From contig NC_133910.1 of assembly GCF_964199755.1 (NCBI RefSeq), forward strand, positions 11,540,711 to 11,604,710: DNA of 64,000 nucleotides, written 5' to 3'. This DNA is from Larus michahellis (Eukaryota > Chordata > Aves > Charadriiformes > Laridae). A program made the position numbers and the translations under genes. Every line of letters starts with the position of its first letter. Within the stretch, counting starts at the first letter, position 1. Below are positions 51,036-63,400 of the stretch, piece after piece. Below the pieces are notes generated by a model that saw nothing but the letters and a program-made list of their open reading frames with translations, searched no databases and was not told the DNA's origin.

Positions 51036-53849
51036 CCCGGGAGACACAGCCCCTGTGGGTTGCAGCCCCTGGTCACGGACCATAGGAGGACCCCAGCCCC
51101 CAGCCTGACCCACAGCGTGTCTGGAGGGGGCCCTGGGAGCAAAAACCGTAGGGACACACAGGGGTGTGTGTGGCCGGTTGCACGGAGGGACCAGGGCTTG
51201 GACTCAGCAACCCCTGAGGGTCTGAGGACAGCTGGGCGCAGGGTGCGCTTGGGGGCATGGGGCTGGGATTCACCCTGTGCCCTGCGCCAGGACGCGGGTG
51301 CGTGCAGGCAGGCGCGCAGGTACGGCGAGCCCTTTCCTCCCCGCCTTTGCCATAGGTGCATGCAGCTGCCGTGGAGCCGGGGTCGGATGTTGTTTGTTTT
51401 GTGCTGTGAACTAATGAACTCGCAGGCAGAGCCCCGGCCAGCCCCATGCGCCGCATCAACAAATAAACAAATAAATTAGAAGAAGGAGGGAAGCCAAACC
51501 CGGGAGGCTGCAGCCCGACAACCCCCAGATGCGTGCAGGCTTCCCGCGTGTGCAGCGCTGCCTGTGGGTCCCCACGCCGTCATCCCTGTGTCCCCAGAGC
51601 CCCACTCCAGCCCCCGGCCATCGCTGTGCCGCGGTCCAGCCCGGCCCCAGAGCCCATGGGATGGGAGTGTGGGGATGTCCCACCCGAAACCCAGCCAGGC
51701 CTTGAGACCGAGGATGAGGATGGGCTTAAGCACTCAAACTGGTGTTTGCCGGTGTCACTCCAGGGCTGTGCCTGCAGAGGGGTGCTCAGTGGCTGTACCC
51801 ACAGAGCACCGCCACCCAAAACAGCCCGTGCGAGGGTGCTAATGAGTGATGGATGCTTCCTCGCGGGGCTGTGGGGGCCAGCCCTGCTCAGCCAGGCTCA
51901 TCGCCACACCAGTAACTCTGCTTCACACCAGGCCAGCCTGGGGTCTGCCACCGCAGCACTGCGCCACCATGCCTCCAAAGTGAGGGGGCAAAAGCTCAGG
52001 GCACAGAGAATTTGGGGTACCAACTGCCTTGGGGATGAGGGGCACCTAAATTCCATCAGGCTCCTGGGTCTCCCCCCGAACCCCTCAGAGCTGTGGCTGT
52101 TGGAGGCCATCGGATGGCTCTTTTACAACTCTCAAATATGGGGACGTGAGGGGCCAGCTGACGGCCTTTGGCTGAAAGCTTGGGAAAGAGGAAGAGGAGC
52201 GGGGGTAGGCAACGGGTTAATGGGAAGGAGGTGACACTGTCATCTGTGTCTCTCATCACAGGGCACCTCTTCGGCAGCCCCCGGGCTCATCCCGTCCCAT
52301 GCCAGGCCCAGTGTTATCCCACTGCTTCCTGTTGTAAATTATTTCCAGAGCAAGTGTGAAACAATTAAACAAACCGAAGGGCAGAGTCTGCTCGTCAGAT
52401 CAAAGGAGCGAGCCCTGCAGCGGTACCTCGCTCCCGCGCTCTCCCCTCCTTCCCTGCTCCTCCTGCATTCGGCACTTTGGGCTCTAAAGCGGTGCCCTGG
52501 TCCGGCTGGGGGAGTCAGGGCTCTGGGCAGAGCACGGTGCCGCTCAGGTTCGGGTGCCACTGGGAGCTTGAGCCCACTCTGAAACCTTAAATCACCCCGG
52601 GAAGGTGCCACTTGCCTCGCTCCATCATGGCAGAGCAGGGGCAAGGCCGGGCCACCAGCCCGTTTCAAGAGCAAATAACAGATGCCAAAGGAAGCGAGGC
52701 TGCAATGGCTCCTCACCCTCATTTTGGCCCTTGGTAGGGAAGTGGGTGCTGCCCCCGTGTTCTCCTCCCTGCAGGCAGGAGGAAGATGAGATGACAGCAG
52801 CTAGGCAGTGGGATGCGTCCCCTGCCGCTGCCCTGGCTGAGTGGTGTCCCTGTGCCACCACGATGTTGCCACCACCTTCAGCCTTGGCCGCAGACGAGGC
52901 ATCCGTGAGGGTGGCTGGAGGCTTCCACCGCTCGGGCTTTCTTGGAGACGGAGCCTTCAGCTCTCTTCCTCTCCATCTTCCCCCCTTCTCCCTCCCTGTC
53001 GGCGCCCAGCGAGCAGGGAGCATCTCGGCTCTACCTGCCTGGAAATACCGGCTGTAGCTTTGCCCGGGCTTGTTCCCCATGTGCAGAAAAGCACCACGCG
53101 TTCAGCTTAGCTGTGCTCGGGGGCTTGCTCCCCGAAACTGGAGAGAGCCCCCCCAGCCCCGCCAGACCATCGTGGCCGTGCTGGGGTACACGGGGCCATT
53201 GGGGTACCCGCTGTGCCTGCACCGACTGGGGACGGAGGGGTGGTGATGCACGGCGTGGCAGGATGCGGTGGCAGGAGCGGGCGGTTGGGGACACCCAGCC
53301 CTGCCTGCTGCCCCGGCACTGCTGGGCAACCGGGTGTCCCTGGCACCGGCTGCTCTCGGGTGCTGGACACCCATGAGCCCAGGGCCGAAAGAGCCCATGG
53401 GAAGCCACGTGCGTGCCCTGGCCCCGTCCTTCCTCGGCGGTGGGGAGGGTCTGCCCGCGGCGGCCGGGGGCAAGGCTGCCGATAAATGCAAACACACCCG
53501 TGCGTGCGGCCGCGCAGCCGTGCCGCCTCACCCCCCCGAACACGAAAGGTCAAATACATCTATTTATTGCCATCACCCTGCGGCAGCCGGGCGGCTCTGC
53601 ACCGGGGAGGGCTTTGCCACGAGGGAGGTAAAAGGCTCCGCTGTGGTTTCCCATGGGCAGGACGGGGGCACGAGCATCGGCGTGAGGATGACTCCTCCAG
53701 CCAGGCGCTGCCGTGGGATGCCCCGCTTCCACCTGGTGCCATCCCTCCCCTGGTACAGGGGGGATCTGGTGCAAGATCCTCGCAGGGAACCTCCTTGAGT
53801 TTCCTTCTTCCAAACGCCTCCCCCAGAGACTCCCACCAGCAAAAGGTAA
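51036..53849. other. 5' flank, no gene recognised
   Basis: Mixed-composition intergenic DNA. Two plus-strand AATAAA hexamers (51462-51467 and 51470-51475) could serve a divergent noncoding transcript from the promoter. No splice-site-plus-exon arrangement supports one. Confidence 0.5.
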
Positions 53850-54560
53850 AAAAAAAGGGAGGAAGGGAAAAGCCAGCGTTCAGCATAAATCCTTTTGCAA
53901 TAGGAGGTGAATATGACATAAATCCAAAGAAAATTTTTATTTTGAGTGGTCTTCAGGGGTTAAAAATAATGGGATTTTAGGTACTCTTAAAAATAGCGTT
54001 CATAAAAGGCTTTAATAGAAACCTTGGCAACTGTCCATGTGATTAGTGATTTAAAAACATGAAACCTCCACACATGTTTAAAAGTTTTAATAAGTTAAAA
54101 TTAAATGAGTGAAACTCTGGGAATATTTTTTTGTTACTGCAAGCTAAGAAAATTATGTCCGTTAAGCAAAACTTAATACAAATATAAACAGGTAATGCAC
54201 ATCTGTAAATTATTTTCATGTCTCCAGGGGCTGGAAAAAAACCTAAGTGAGACCAGCATTCTTATATATATTTTGCCTTGACAGCTCAGGAAAAAATTTG
54301 CCAAAAACCAGAGTTAGAGCACTGGGCTGGCGTGGGAAAGTTGGTTTAGTGAGAAATTTGCCCTAGGCTATTTAAATAAAAACAGGCGTTTTTTTAATGG
54401 CAAATGCCTGTTAAATACAACCAACGCGGCTTCCAATCGCTTGAGTAACTAGTGTGCCTATTCCTTCTTGACACTTTCATCTCTTTATCATCACAATCAA
54501 TATTTTGCTCTTATACATTCAGTGCAATAAAAATAGGACCGATAAGGCAGACATCAAACT
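53850..54560. promoter_or_regulatory. AT-rich candidate upstream enhancer with an RBPJ site
   Basis: A 700-bp AT-rich island 4-4.6 kb upstream of the start codon in otherwise GC-rich flank. It has a perfect RBPJ core, CGTGGGAA, at 54331-54338 and many TAAT/TTTAAA-type motifs. It is non-repetitive by eye. The function is inferred. Confidence 0.35.
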
Positions 54561-57500
54561 GGATTTCTCCTGCTCTCCCCACCGTGCTTGACTTGGCATC
54601 GCTCTGCCGGCTGGTTTTCGGAGCAGCTCGCGGGGTGAGCCCTCCTTGCACGGGTACACGCACCCGCACCTTTGCTCGCGCTCTCAAAAAAAGCAATTTT
54701 TAGTAATTGAGCGTAAAGCAAAGTGGGCAGAGCATCCTGGAAAGTCTGAGCAGATAAAAATACAGCTGGTCAGGGAGCCTGCGATGTAAAACTATCCCAG
54801 CCAAAGCTGCCCCATAATGGGATTAAACTGCGATTCCCTGGGGCACCGGAGAAATGAGGCTGGATTTGCAAGAATGGTCTAAATCCTGACTTTTTTCTTC
54901 TTTTTTTTTTTTTTTTTCTTAAATAGCTGAGTGGAGGGTTGTGAATGGGCGGCCATAGGATAAATCACAGCGATCGCGCCATCCCTCTGGCACGGCGGTG
55001 ACGGCAGCGCCTCCGGCAGCACGTGCCCATGGACGATGACTTTCCTCCCCGCAGCGCTGTGAGGATCGGTCCCACCAGGGTGTCCGGGGTCGGGATGGCA
55101 CAGAGGACAGCCAGCCCCGCCATGGGCACAGGTCGATGCCATGCCTGTCCCTGCCCTGCCACGGCTGCTGCGCCCGGGCTCGGTGCCTGCGGGGTTTTCC
55201 TCCTCGCAGGCTGCTGAAACTGGTTTTAATTGCAAGGTTGCTTCTGGCCATCATTTCTCGGCGTGTAAAGTCAGTTTAGTAACTCTCACCCACGGGATTA
55301 GCGACAGGAGATGTCCCGGAGGAGCAGATTTCCCCACACTGTTTGTACTGGGGTGAAAGGTGCTGCTGCGCTATTGCTCTATAAAATGTGTCACGTTTAA
55401 AATAAAACACCTTTATGGGCTGTGGAGGGAGAGCAGGTGCTGGGCAGGCGTCTCTCTGCCCGGCCCCGGCCTCGCCGGCCCCCGCGCTGCTCTTATCCGC
55501 CTCCATAAACCAACCGAAATATTTGCTGTTGTGTAAACAGAGGCCGACGGGGTTTATGGAGCTGCAGGTGACAATGTGCCTGTCCCCAAGCCCGTCCCAT
55601 CCCCGCGCTGCTCCCTTGCGGGTGCCGGGACGTGGGTGCACCTACCCGCACTGGCTGGCTTGGGATGCGTGTCCCTCTGGTCCCTCGGTGGGTGTCCTTG
55701 TCCCCTCCAGGCTTGCTTGTGCCCTTGCCTGCACCCGGGGGCTGCAAACCTGCGTGTCCCCGTCCCCTCCCCTCCCTTGTCGGGGCAATGACTCTGGGAG
55801 CATCGTGGGCACACAACATGGGGCGGGGGGTGGCCCTGCCCGGGGTAGGTGGGATCTGACCCTGCTCTCTCAAAGTGCAGACCCCAGCCCAGCCTTGTCC
55901 CCAGCCCTGGGGACGTGTGGGATGCGTTTGCACCCTGCGTTTCACGAGCATCTTCTTTCAAGAATGTCCATTTCTTTGCTTTTTCTTCCGTTCTTCCTTT
56001 TCCTGCTGAGGCAAATGGAACTTTTCATCATCTCCGCAAAGAAATTGCTCACCGGAGTGTGTGGAGGGGCCAGGATCGGGCCTCCTCTGATATTTATGTT
56101 AAATAATTGAAAACCATCGCTCGCAGCAGTGAAAACCCAAGCGTGATACTCTGCACACAAGCCTGGGCATGAACCTGATACTGGATTTCTGGACCGCCGC
56201 GCGATGCCAAGCACATCTGAGTTAGGCTGGCATCCCCGCAGTTTCACCCGGCTGCGCGCCACTGGGATTCGCCTCTCCCAGGGCAAGCGCTCAAGAAAGA
56301 TGTCATGCCGCATGGACACTCGCTCCTTGCAGATTTTTGGGCAGGTTTTTTTTGGGAGTCGTCGCTCCCGGATACTCGGGCATGCCCTTTCTCGCTGCGC
56401 TGGCCCCCGGGGGGGCTGGTTTGCAGGGTCCGGGGGTGCCACTGGTGCCGGCAGGGAGTTTCAGGGGTGCTTCAGTGCCAGCTCTGTTCTCACAGCAATG
56501 GGATTCGGGACTTGGGAGCTCCTGCGCCAGGCTGAAGCCAGCTGAAATTCTTAAGTGATTACAAAAAGAGGGCGAAAAAGCGCTTTCTGCATCCCAGCCC
56601 TTGCTGCTGTCTCTGTTCGCGGGCGCTCCCACCCACCGCCCCCTCTTTCCTTCCGCGTGGAAACAGGAAGATTTGGAGATGTTAAATTTCACAGAGCAGC
56701 TGCAAAGCAGCTCTTCCCGCCTGCCTCCCCCCTTTCCCCCCCAAAAAAAACCCAACACATGCAGAGGGGACCACGCATCTTCTGCGCCGACGTAAGCTGA
56801 GTTGGGCTGTGGGCAGCCGGGATGGCAGCCCCGCTGCCGGGGTGGTGTGGGGGCTCCTGCGTCCCACCCGCCATGGCCGGGCACATGTGCGAGGGCTGCT
56901 GTCGGGGAACGCTTCCCACCCAGCTCTGACCTTGGTGCCTCCCAGCAAAAACACCTCCTGGAGAGGGGCCAAGCATAATAGCCCGTTCCTTCTACTCCCT
57001 TCCTTCCCAGGCAGCCACATTATCACAGGGCTCGGCCGTGAATCAAAGCCAGGCACACGAAGACGGGAACCAGGAGAAATCGGCCGCAAGATGCCGTTTC
57101 CTCTTGGAGGGGAGAGGCTGCAGGGCACTGGCTGCCTCCTTGGAGCCGCCGGCTTTATCACAGGGTCCCCTGCCACCGTGGGCTCCATTCCTGGAAGGGA
57201 GGGAGGGAAGACCCCCCCGAACCTCCTTTGGGTGCACCCAGGAGCCCCAGGAAACCCCCCATCATGCCCAGTGCACCCCTCGTGCCGGGGCACTGGAGGT
57301 CCCCTGCCCCGGTGGGGTGGTGGCTCCCATGGGGCTGGCTGCACTCGAGGGCTTTCACGGTGCCGCAACCGGTGGCACAGGGTTTGGAGAAGCCCCAGAG
57401 CCCATTCTCCGACCTCTGCCCGCTGGCAGCTGTACCTGAGCGATTTATTTCCTGGAAAATCATCGTGGACTTTCTTTAGAATTAGGCTGAAAAACAAATT

Positions 57501-59969
57501 AACAAAAAAACCCTTGTGATGCCACGACCCTTCATCCCTTTGTGGGGTCCCCTCCACAGGGAGGGATCGCTCCTGCTTGGAGCTGATGCCGGGATGGGGA
57601 CTCTCACTCGGGCTGTCCCCTCCGGCATCCTGGCTGGCCCGTGGGGATTCTCCCCGTCCCCACGTTTAGGGACGGTGCCGTGGCTCCCACGCCGCGGCAG
57701 AGGGCTGGTGGCACGGGCCGTGCCGTGTGCCGTACCACCCACCGGCAGCACCTCTCCCCGTGGCACGGGCCGGGGCGGGTGGCGGGCTGGGAACTGGCTG
57801 GCAAAGAGATGCCATCAAGGTGTGAGCCCTCCCCTGCCGCCCCGAGCCCCCGACTTCAAAGCCCCGCGGCCTTTCAAATGCAGCAGCTCTTGCACGGGGC
57901 GGTGAGACTCACAGCCAGGGAGGAAGTGGGGATCCGGGGCGGGGGGATCTGTGCATCCCTGGACCCACTGGACGGATGGGGTTGACCCCCTGCTCTGGCA
58001 CATAGGGACAGGGTGATGCTGCCCAGTGGGACCCCCATGCTCCCCACTCCCAGCAGGAGCCTGAGACCCACCAGAGCAGCGTCTGCCCCGGGCACGGCCA
58101 GGGAGGGCTCTCGCTTCCACCTGGACTTTGGAGCCCAGGCACTGCCAAGGGTGGTGACGTGCTCGCTCCCTCCTGCTCCGGCACCTCGCCGAGCTGTGCC
58201 CCTGCGGCACCGGGCTCTGCTGGGGCCCTGGCGCGGTTGGAGCTGCCACATTGAGAGCCACGGTCTCCACTGCACTGCGCAGGGAGCTGCAGGCGCCTGC
58301 GAGATGATGCTCCCACGAACGTCCAGCAGCAAAAACACATCAAAGCCCGTCCTGATGGCAGCGAGTAAACAGGAAGGGAGAGAAAGACAAACATGGCTCC
58401 TTGCAACTGTCGGGGGAGAAAAACAACTTACTCTCCAGGCGGGAGAAGGTTTGCCGCCCTCTCAGCTGCAATCCCCTGGAGAAATGTGCCAAATGAGCCA
58501 AATGAGCCAAATGGGCCAAAAGGGCTCAGGACCACCTGCCCCAAACGCTGCCGGGTGTGTGGCTGCGGGGGGCTGAGCCCCACCGGTGGGGGCTGCGGGG
58601 GCCGGGGGTGCCTGTGCATCTCCTGCTGTCCACATGTACCGGGGCATCGTGCCCAGAGCTCTGCGGAGCAAAGTGGTTTTAGGAAAACCAGTGGAGACAG
58701 GGGTGAGTGGGCAGCAGGCTTTGCAGCAGCGGTGCAGCGCGTCACGGGCCGTTTCCTCGCCCGCTGCCCTCGTGCCTTGCAGCGCGGCCGGTTCCCAGGG
58801 CTGCCTGACGGGGCTGCGCAAGGGTCCGGTAATAGGATTAGGGGCCTCCTTGCCTGGTCATCCCGTCCTAATCCCGCCAGGAGGGGAAAAGTCAGGCTTG
58901 GGACAAAAGGCATTAGCCGTCTGCGCCTGGTCATGGCCCGCTGACCTCTGCGCCGGCGGCGGGGACAGGGCACCAGCCGCAGACCCCTCGCTGCTGCCAT
59001 GCGGGTGGTCGCAGCCGCCGTCCGGGTCCCTGCGCCGCAGGGGCTGCCCGACGGGATGGTGGCACGTGCTGCCGCGTCGGGGTGCTGAGCATGGGGGGCG
59101 TTGGGCATGGGAGCACTGCGCGGCGCTGGCACCGCTCCGCTGGGCGTCAGCGGGATGGGCTGATTCACCGCCTCGGAGCAGCTGCTGTCCAGCAAAGTTC
59201 CTGTTTTTCAGTGAAAACTCCAACTCCGTGCCTGGAAAAAACAAATGGGAGCGGAGCAGGTGCCTGGCCCTGGGCAGGGCGGCTGCGGGGGCTCAGCCCT
59301 GGCCCTCTGTTGAAAACACAAACTCCAGAGCTGGACCAGTCCCTACTCACAAACCGGTGAAAGCAAACTCAAAAAACTATCCCCTTTGAAAAAAACCCCA
59401 CCCAAACTCAAGGGTTTGAGAAAGAGTCAAACCCTCCTGCTTTAGAGCACGAGCCAAACTCAAAAGGTGGCAAAATCAAAAGGAAACTGTCCCTGGAGAG
59501 GGATTAGCCCCTGTGTACCTTCTGCCCTCCTCCCGGCATCCCTGCCACTTGCCACACCAGCCCGTGGCTGCTCCTGTGCCCACCCAGGGTCCCCAGGGCA
59601 GCCCGGCGGGTCCCCGTCCCTGCGGAGCCCTGGGCAGCCCAGCCAAAACCACCCCTGGGAGCTCACCCAAAGGGCTGGAGCTGGGCTGTCCCTGCCACGG
59701 GGCTTTCAGTGTTCGGGGGCTATTGACGTGTCCCTTTGCACGGCACTGCGGGAGAGAAGCACGGTGCCTGGGGAAGGGGAGCGCATCCCTTCTCGGCAGC
59801 AGCTCCGGGGAGAGCCTGGCGTGCCTTTAGGGAGCACGAAGGGCCCAGCCGGGCTGTTCCCGCGCCCCAAACCGCGGCCGTCCTGGGGTGACACCCGGCA
59901 CAGCACCACCGGGGCATCGGGGGAACGGCACCCATGCGAGAGCGGGTTGGCTTTAGCGTGTGCGGCTTC
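54561..59969. other. 5' flank, no gene recognised
   Basis: GC-rich intergenic sequence. It includes a 17-base T tract (54901-54917), a consensus forkhead site TGTAAACA (55532-55539) in a small AT-rich patch, and a 9-bp GCCAAATGA repeat (58488-58521). Many long frames here are composition artefacts. Confidence 0.5.
58488..58521. repeat. 9-bp tandem repeat GCCAAATGA, about four units
   Basis: Near-perfect units that decay at the right end into GCCAAATGG and GCCAAAAGG. Confidence 0.9.
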
Positions 59970-60460
59970 GGTTTGCTGAGCGGGATGTTTTCAAACCTGC
60001 ACTTAAGGGAGGAGGTTTGCCAACGGAAATATGTAACTGACTGTAAATAATAGCTTTTATCTGCAGCGGTACCCGTGAAATGAATAAGCTCCCCGGCAGC
60101 GGCGGGGCAGAGCCAGCAGATCTGCGCAGGTGACAGCGGAGGGTGTTGGGTTACCGGCTCCCCATCACCGCTGGAGCCCCCCGATGACTTGTGACAGGTT
60201 CATAAGCTGAGAAATGTGATGCTTTGCAAGGTTCAGTAAATATTAGGACTACTCCTCCCTCTTTCTGGTGCTGGTTTAATTGCTAGGATAATTCATGAGA
60301 GCACAAGGAAAAAAAAACAAAACATCTGGGAAAATAGGACCTGTTAAATAGAATCCATTAATAATGAAATAATTGTTCCTCTGCATGTGATTCAGACAGC
60401 TGCCTAATTGTTAATTACCTCAATATGAGAATAACAGGTAATTATGAGGCTACATCACGA
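59970..60460. promoter_or_regulatory. AT-rich candidate upstream enhancer with TAATT inverted repeat
   Basis: It contains GCAATT/TAATT-type homeodomain motifs, an E-box CAGCTG near 60398, an RBPJ half-core TGGGAA near 60329, and a perfect 8-bp inverted repeat AATTACCT (60413-60420) / AGGTAATT (60437-60444). Non-repetitive sequence, 10 kb upstream of NOTCH1. The regulatory role is inferred. Confidence 0.35.
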
Positions 60461-63400
60461 GGACCTGACTTTTTTTTCTTCCTGCCTCTTTTCTTTTGCT
60501 GAATGCCGGCGAGGGAGCGTGCCCCAGCAGGTCACACCGGGACTCGGAGGAGAGACGCTCCCCGGGCAGGTTTCCTCCCACGGGGCTGAGGTGGGGGCTC
60601 CGGGTCCCAGCCACGTCCTGGAGCTATTGCTGCCCTTGGACACAGATCCCCAAACACACAGCTGTCCTCAGCTGGGGACACGGGGACCTGCCACCTTCCT
60701 CCTCCGTGGGACCCTGCCTGTGCAGAGCCCAGAGCTGGCTCTGCACTGAGCAAACAAGGAGCAAAAGTTGCTGGTGACCTTGGCTGTCAAATTCCCCAAG
60801 ATTACTTTATTCAAGAGACATTCTTGAAATATTTTATTCCCGTTTGTCTGTTGCAAAATGTGCTTTATCTACAAGTGCACCCACACGTAAACACGCACAC
60901 ACTCAAACCCACAGGCACGTCTGTGCAGCACACACACATATAGGCACTAAGCAAATGTCCGGCAGAGACAGGACTCTGCCGTAGGTTTTTTTGGACCAGG
61001 AAATGTTTCTAGAGTTTCGAGGATGCAGAGACAGACAGGCACTGCTGACGGTGGAGATAACATCTGTGCAATTAGTGACGCTGCTGCTGGTGATTTGCCA
61101 TCACTGGTTTCGTGCAATTCTTGCCTTTGGCTTCTTCCAAAGAAGAGATGCCGGCCAAGAGATAGCCGAGCAACGAGGAAATCGGGACAGCTGAGTGTGG
61201 ATGGAGAGAGACCTGACCAGGGGATGAAGCAGCCCCAAGCGTGCTCCTGTTCTCGCTCTCCCCTCTCGGGGCCAAGTGCCTTTAATCCCCTCCACGCGGT
61301 TTGCATTTCGGCTCACCGGTGTGCTCCAACGAGACACGGGAGTGACGGTGACCCCACGGCAACGCAGCCCAGAGAGCCAAAAGTGGGATCAGAAAACAGA
61401 TCGGGAGCTGAAGCTGCTCAGGAGTTGCCTTCAGTGCCGCCAGCGAGGAAGAGGAGGGAGGAGTGTGATGGAGCCCTCGCTGCCTCCCGTACCAGCTGTG
61501 TACGCTTCGCGGGCCTGATCCGGTGCCTGTGACACCGATGGGATTTCCCATGTTCAAGGGGAACAGGCCATCGGTCAGCAGACATCTCTGCAGGATGTGG
61601 AGCTGGTGTCAGCCCCGGAGAAGACAAGGTGTCTTTTCCTTTAGCCACCCGGCCAGGCGGTCCTGGGGAGCACCAGCTGCTGCGGGGTCCAGCAGCTCTG
61701 GGGTTACCCGATGCCAGGTCCTATCCTGGCCATCTCCACCGCCCTGAGACATGACGCTTGCAGCAGCCTGGCAGAGGGACCACGCACCCTGCTGAGGGAC
61801 AGCAGCTCTCTGGAAACCGCTCTTTGCCGCGGGAGGGTGAGGGCGATGGGGCAGCGCCGGCCCCGTGCCCGTTCTTGCCTGTTTTGGCATCGGTGGCGTG
61901 CAACCGAAGGGCTCAGAGCTGGCATGGGGCAGGACGTGCCCCGCCTGGCACCGCTGGCCCTGGGCACATCCCGCTGCCAGCAACGTGCTGGGGAGGGAGG
62001 GATGCTCTCCTTCTCATCCCGGCTTCCTGCGGGCAAAAATAGCTACGGGCCCCGGGTTCCTGTGTATCGCGTGTATTTATAGTCTGAATGGCTCCGTAAC
62101 GCTCTGCTCTTCTGGCTCTCACCTGCATTTCGGGGAGGAAACACCACCTCCCTCCCATGCGTTTGTGCGCGTCTTTCACACCAGAGAGGCCTCAGCGCTT
62201 CCCACAGGCACTGCGCAAATGAGGTCCCCGCGGTGGGACCTACGTGACTGCATCCCTCCGTGCTGGCCACCGGTCCCAGGGATGGTGCCGGTGCCGGTGC
62301 CGGGTGGGATACCCCAAGGGGTGCCCGGTGCTGCCCTCCAACACCTGCATTTGCACCGCGAGGGCAAAGTCTGCGCTGCAGATCCTTTCAAGACACAAAA
62401 AAGAAGCCAGCCTGCAGCCAGCTGCCGGCTCAGGGCTGCCCAAGCGAGCCGGGGCCGCAGCCACCAGTGGTGCGGCAGGGCGATGTCTCCCGGCTTCGCT
62501 CGGCTGCCTGGGGGCCTGGCGGCGCTGGCGAGGGCAGGGCTGGCACAAATCACCACCCGCAGCGGTGACAGGAGCTTATTTTTCTAAGCAAATCACCAAA
62601 GAGGCTAAATATACATTTTCCATTCAGTTCCCCAAAGCAGCGATAGCCCAGAGCCTAAAAATAAATCCCTTTTGATTGTGCCTGGGCCAGAATTAGTCTG
62701 CCTCTGGCCCAGCCCCGTTCAACTTCATCCCAACCTGAGCCCACTCTCTCCCTCCGGGCTCCCGGTGGCATGGGACAGGGTGGCCCCGTGTCCCCCCACC
62801 TTCCCTGGCTCCAGCCTGGGGACGCAGGGGACCAGACTGAACCGTGGGTGCCCGGGGGCGGTGAGCCCTTGACCACCCCATCCAGCCCCGGCTCCTCCTT
62901 CCCTCTGCTGTGTAAGTCATAACTGCTGTTACATCTCAGTGAAATAACACATTTGAAAGAAAGGTGGGGGGGGGGAAAAATACCCTAAAACCCTGTAAAA
63001 CTGAAATTGTAGTTCTCCCGGGATGCAGCGTCTGAAATATTCCCACAACCTTTGCATAATGCATTGCTCATGTCAGACCTCGGGAGACAGAAATTAATAG
63101 CTAACAGCAAGCAGGCATGGCACACACGTGGGCTTTCCTTCGCTCCGCGCTCCCAGGGGCTCCGTGCTCCGGGGATACTTTTCCTTTACATCCAGCTCAA
63201 ATCATTCTCGTTTAAAGACAGGAGAAGAAAAAGACCATAGAGGAGTCAAAGCGTATTTGTGCCAAACAGGAAATATTCAATAAATGTTTATCCTCTAACA
63301 CAATGGTGGGGTTTTGAAAGTTTTCTATGGATGTGATTTAAGGTTGAGGGGGCGGAGGGGGCTTTTCCTCCCCCTCCAGCCTCTGGATGAGCGAGAGCCA

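Noticed and set aside
51462..51475. A divergent noncoding gene ending at two plus-strand AATAAA hexamers
   Set aside because: The hexamers are part of a short AT-rich run and no supporting splice or exon evidence was seen.
49084..51479. Frames of up to 540 codons over the NOTCH1 promoter and upstream minisatellite
   Set aside because: They overlap exon 1 antisense and consist of repeat-driven Pro/Ser/Ala sequence; not a credible protein.
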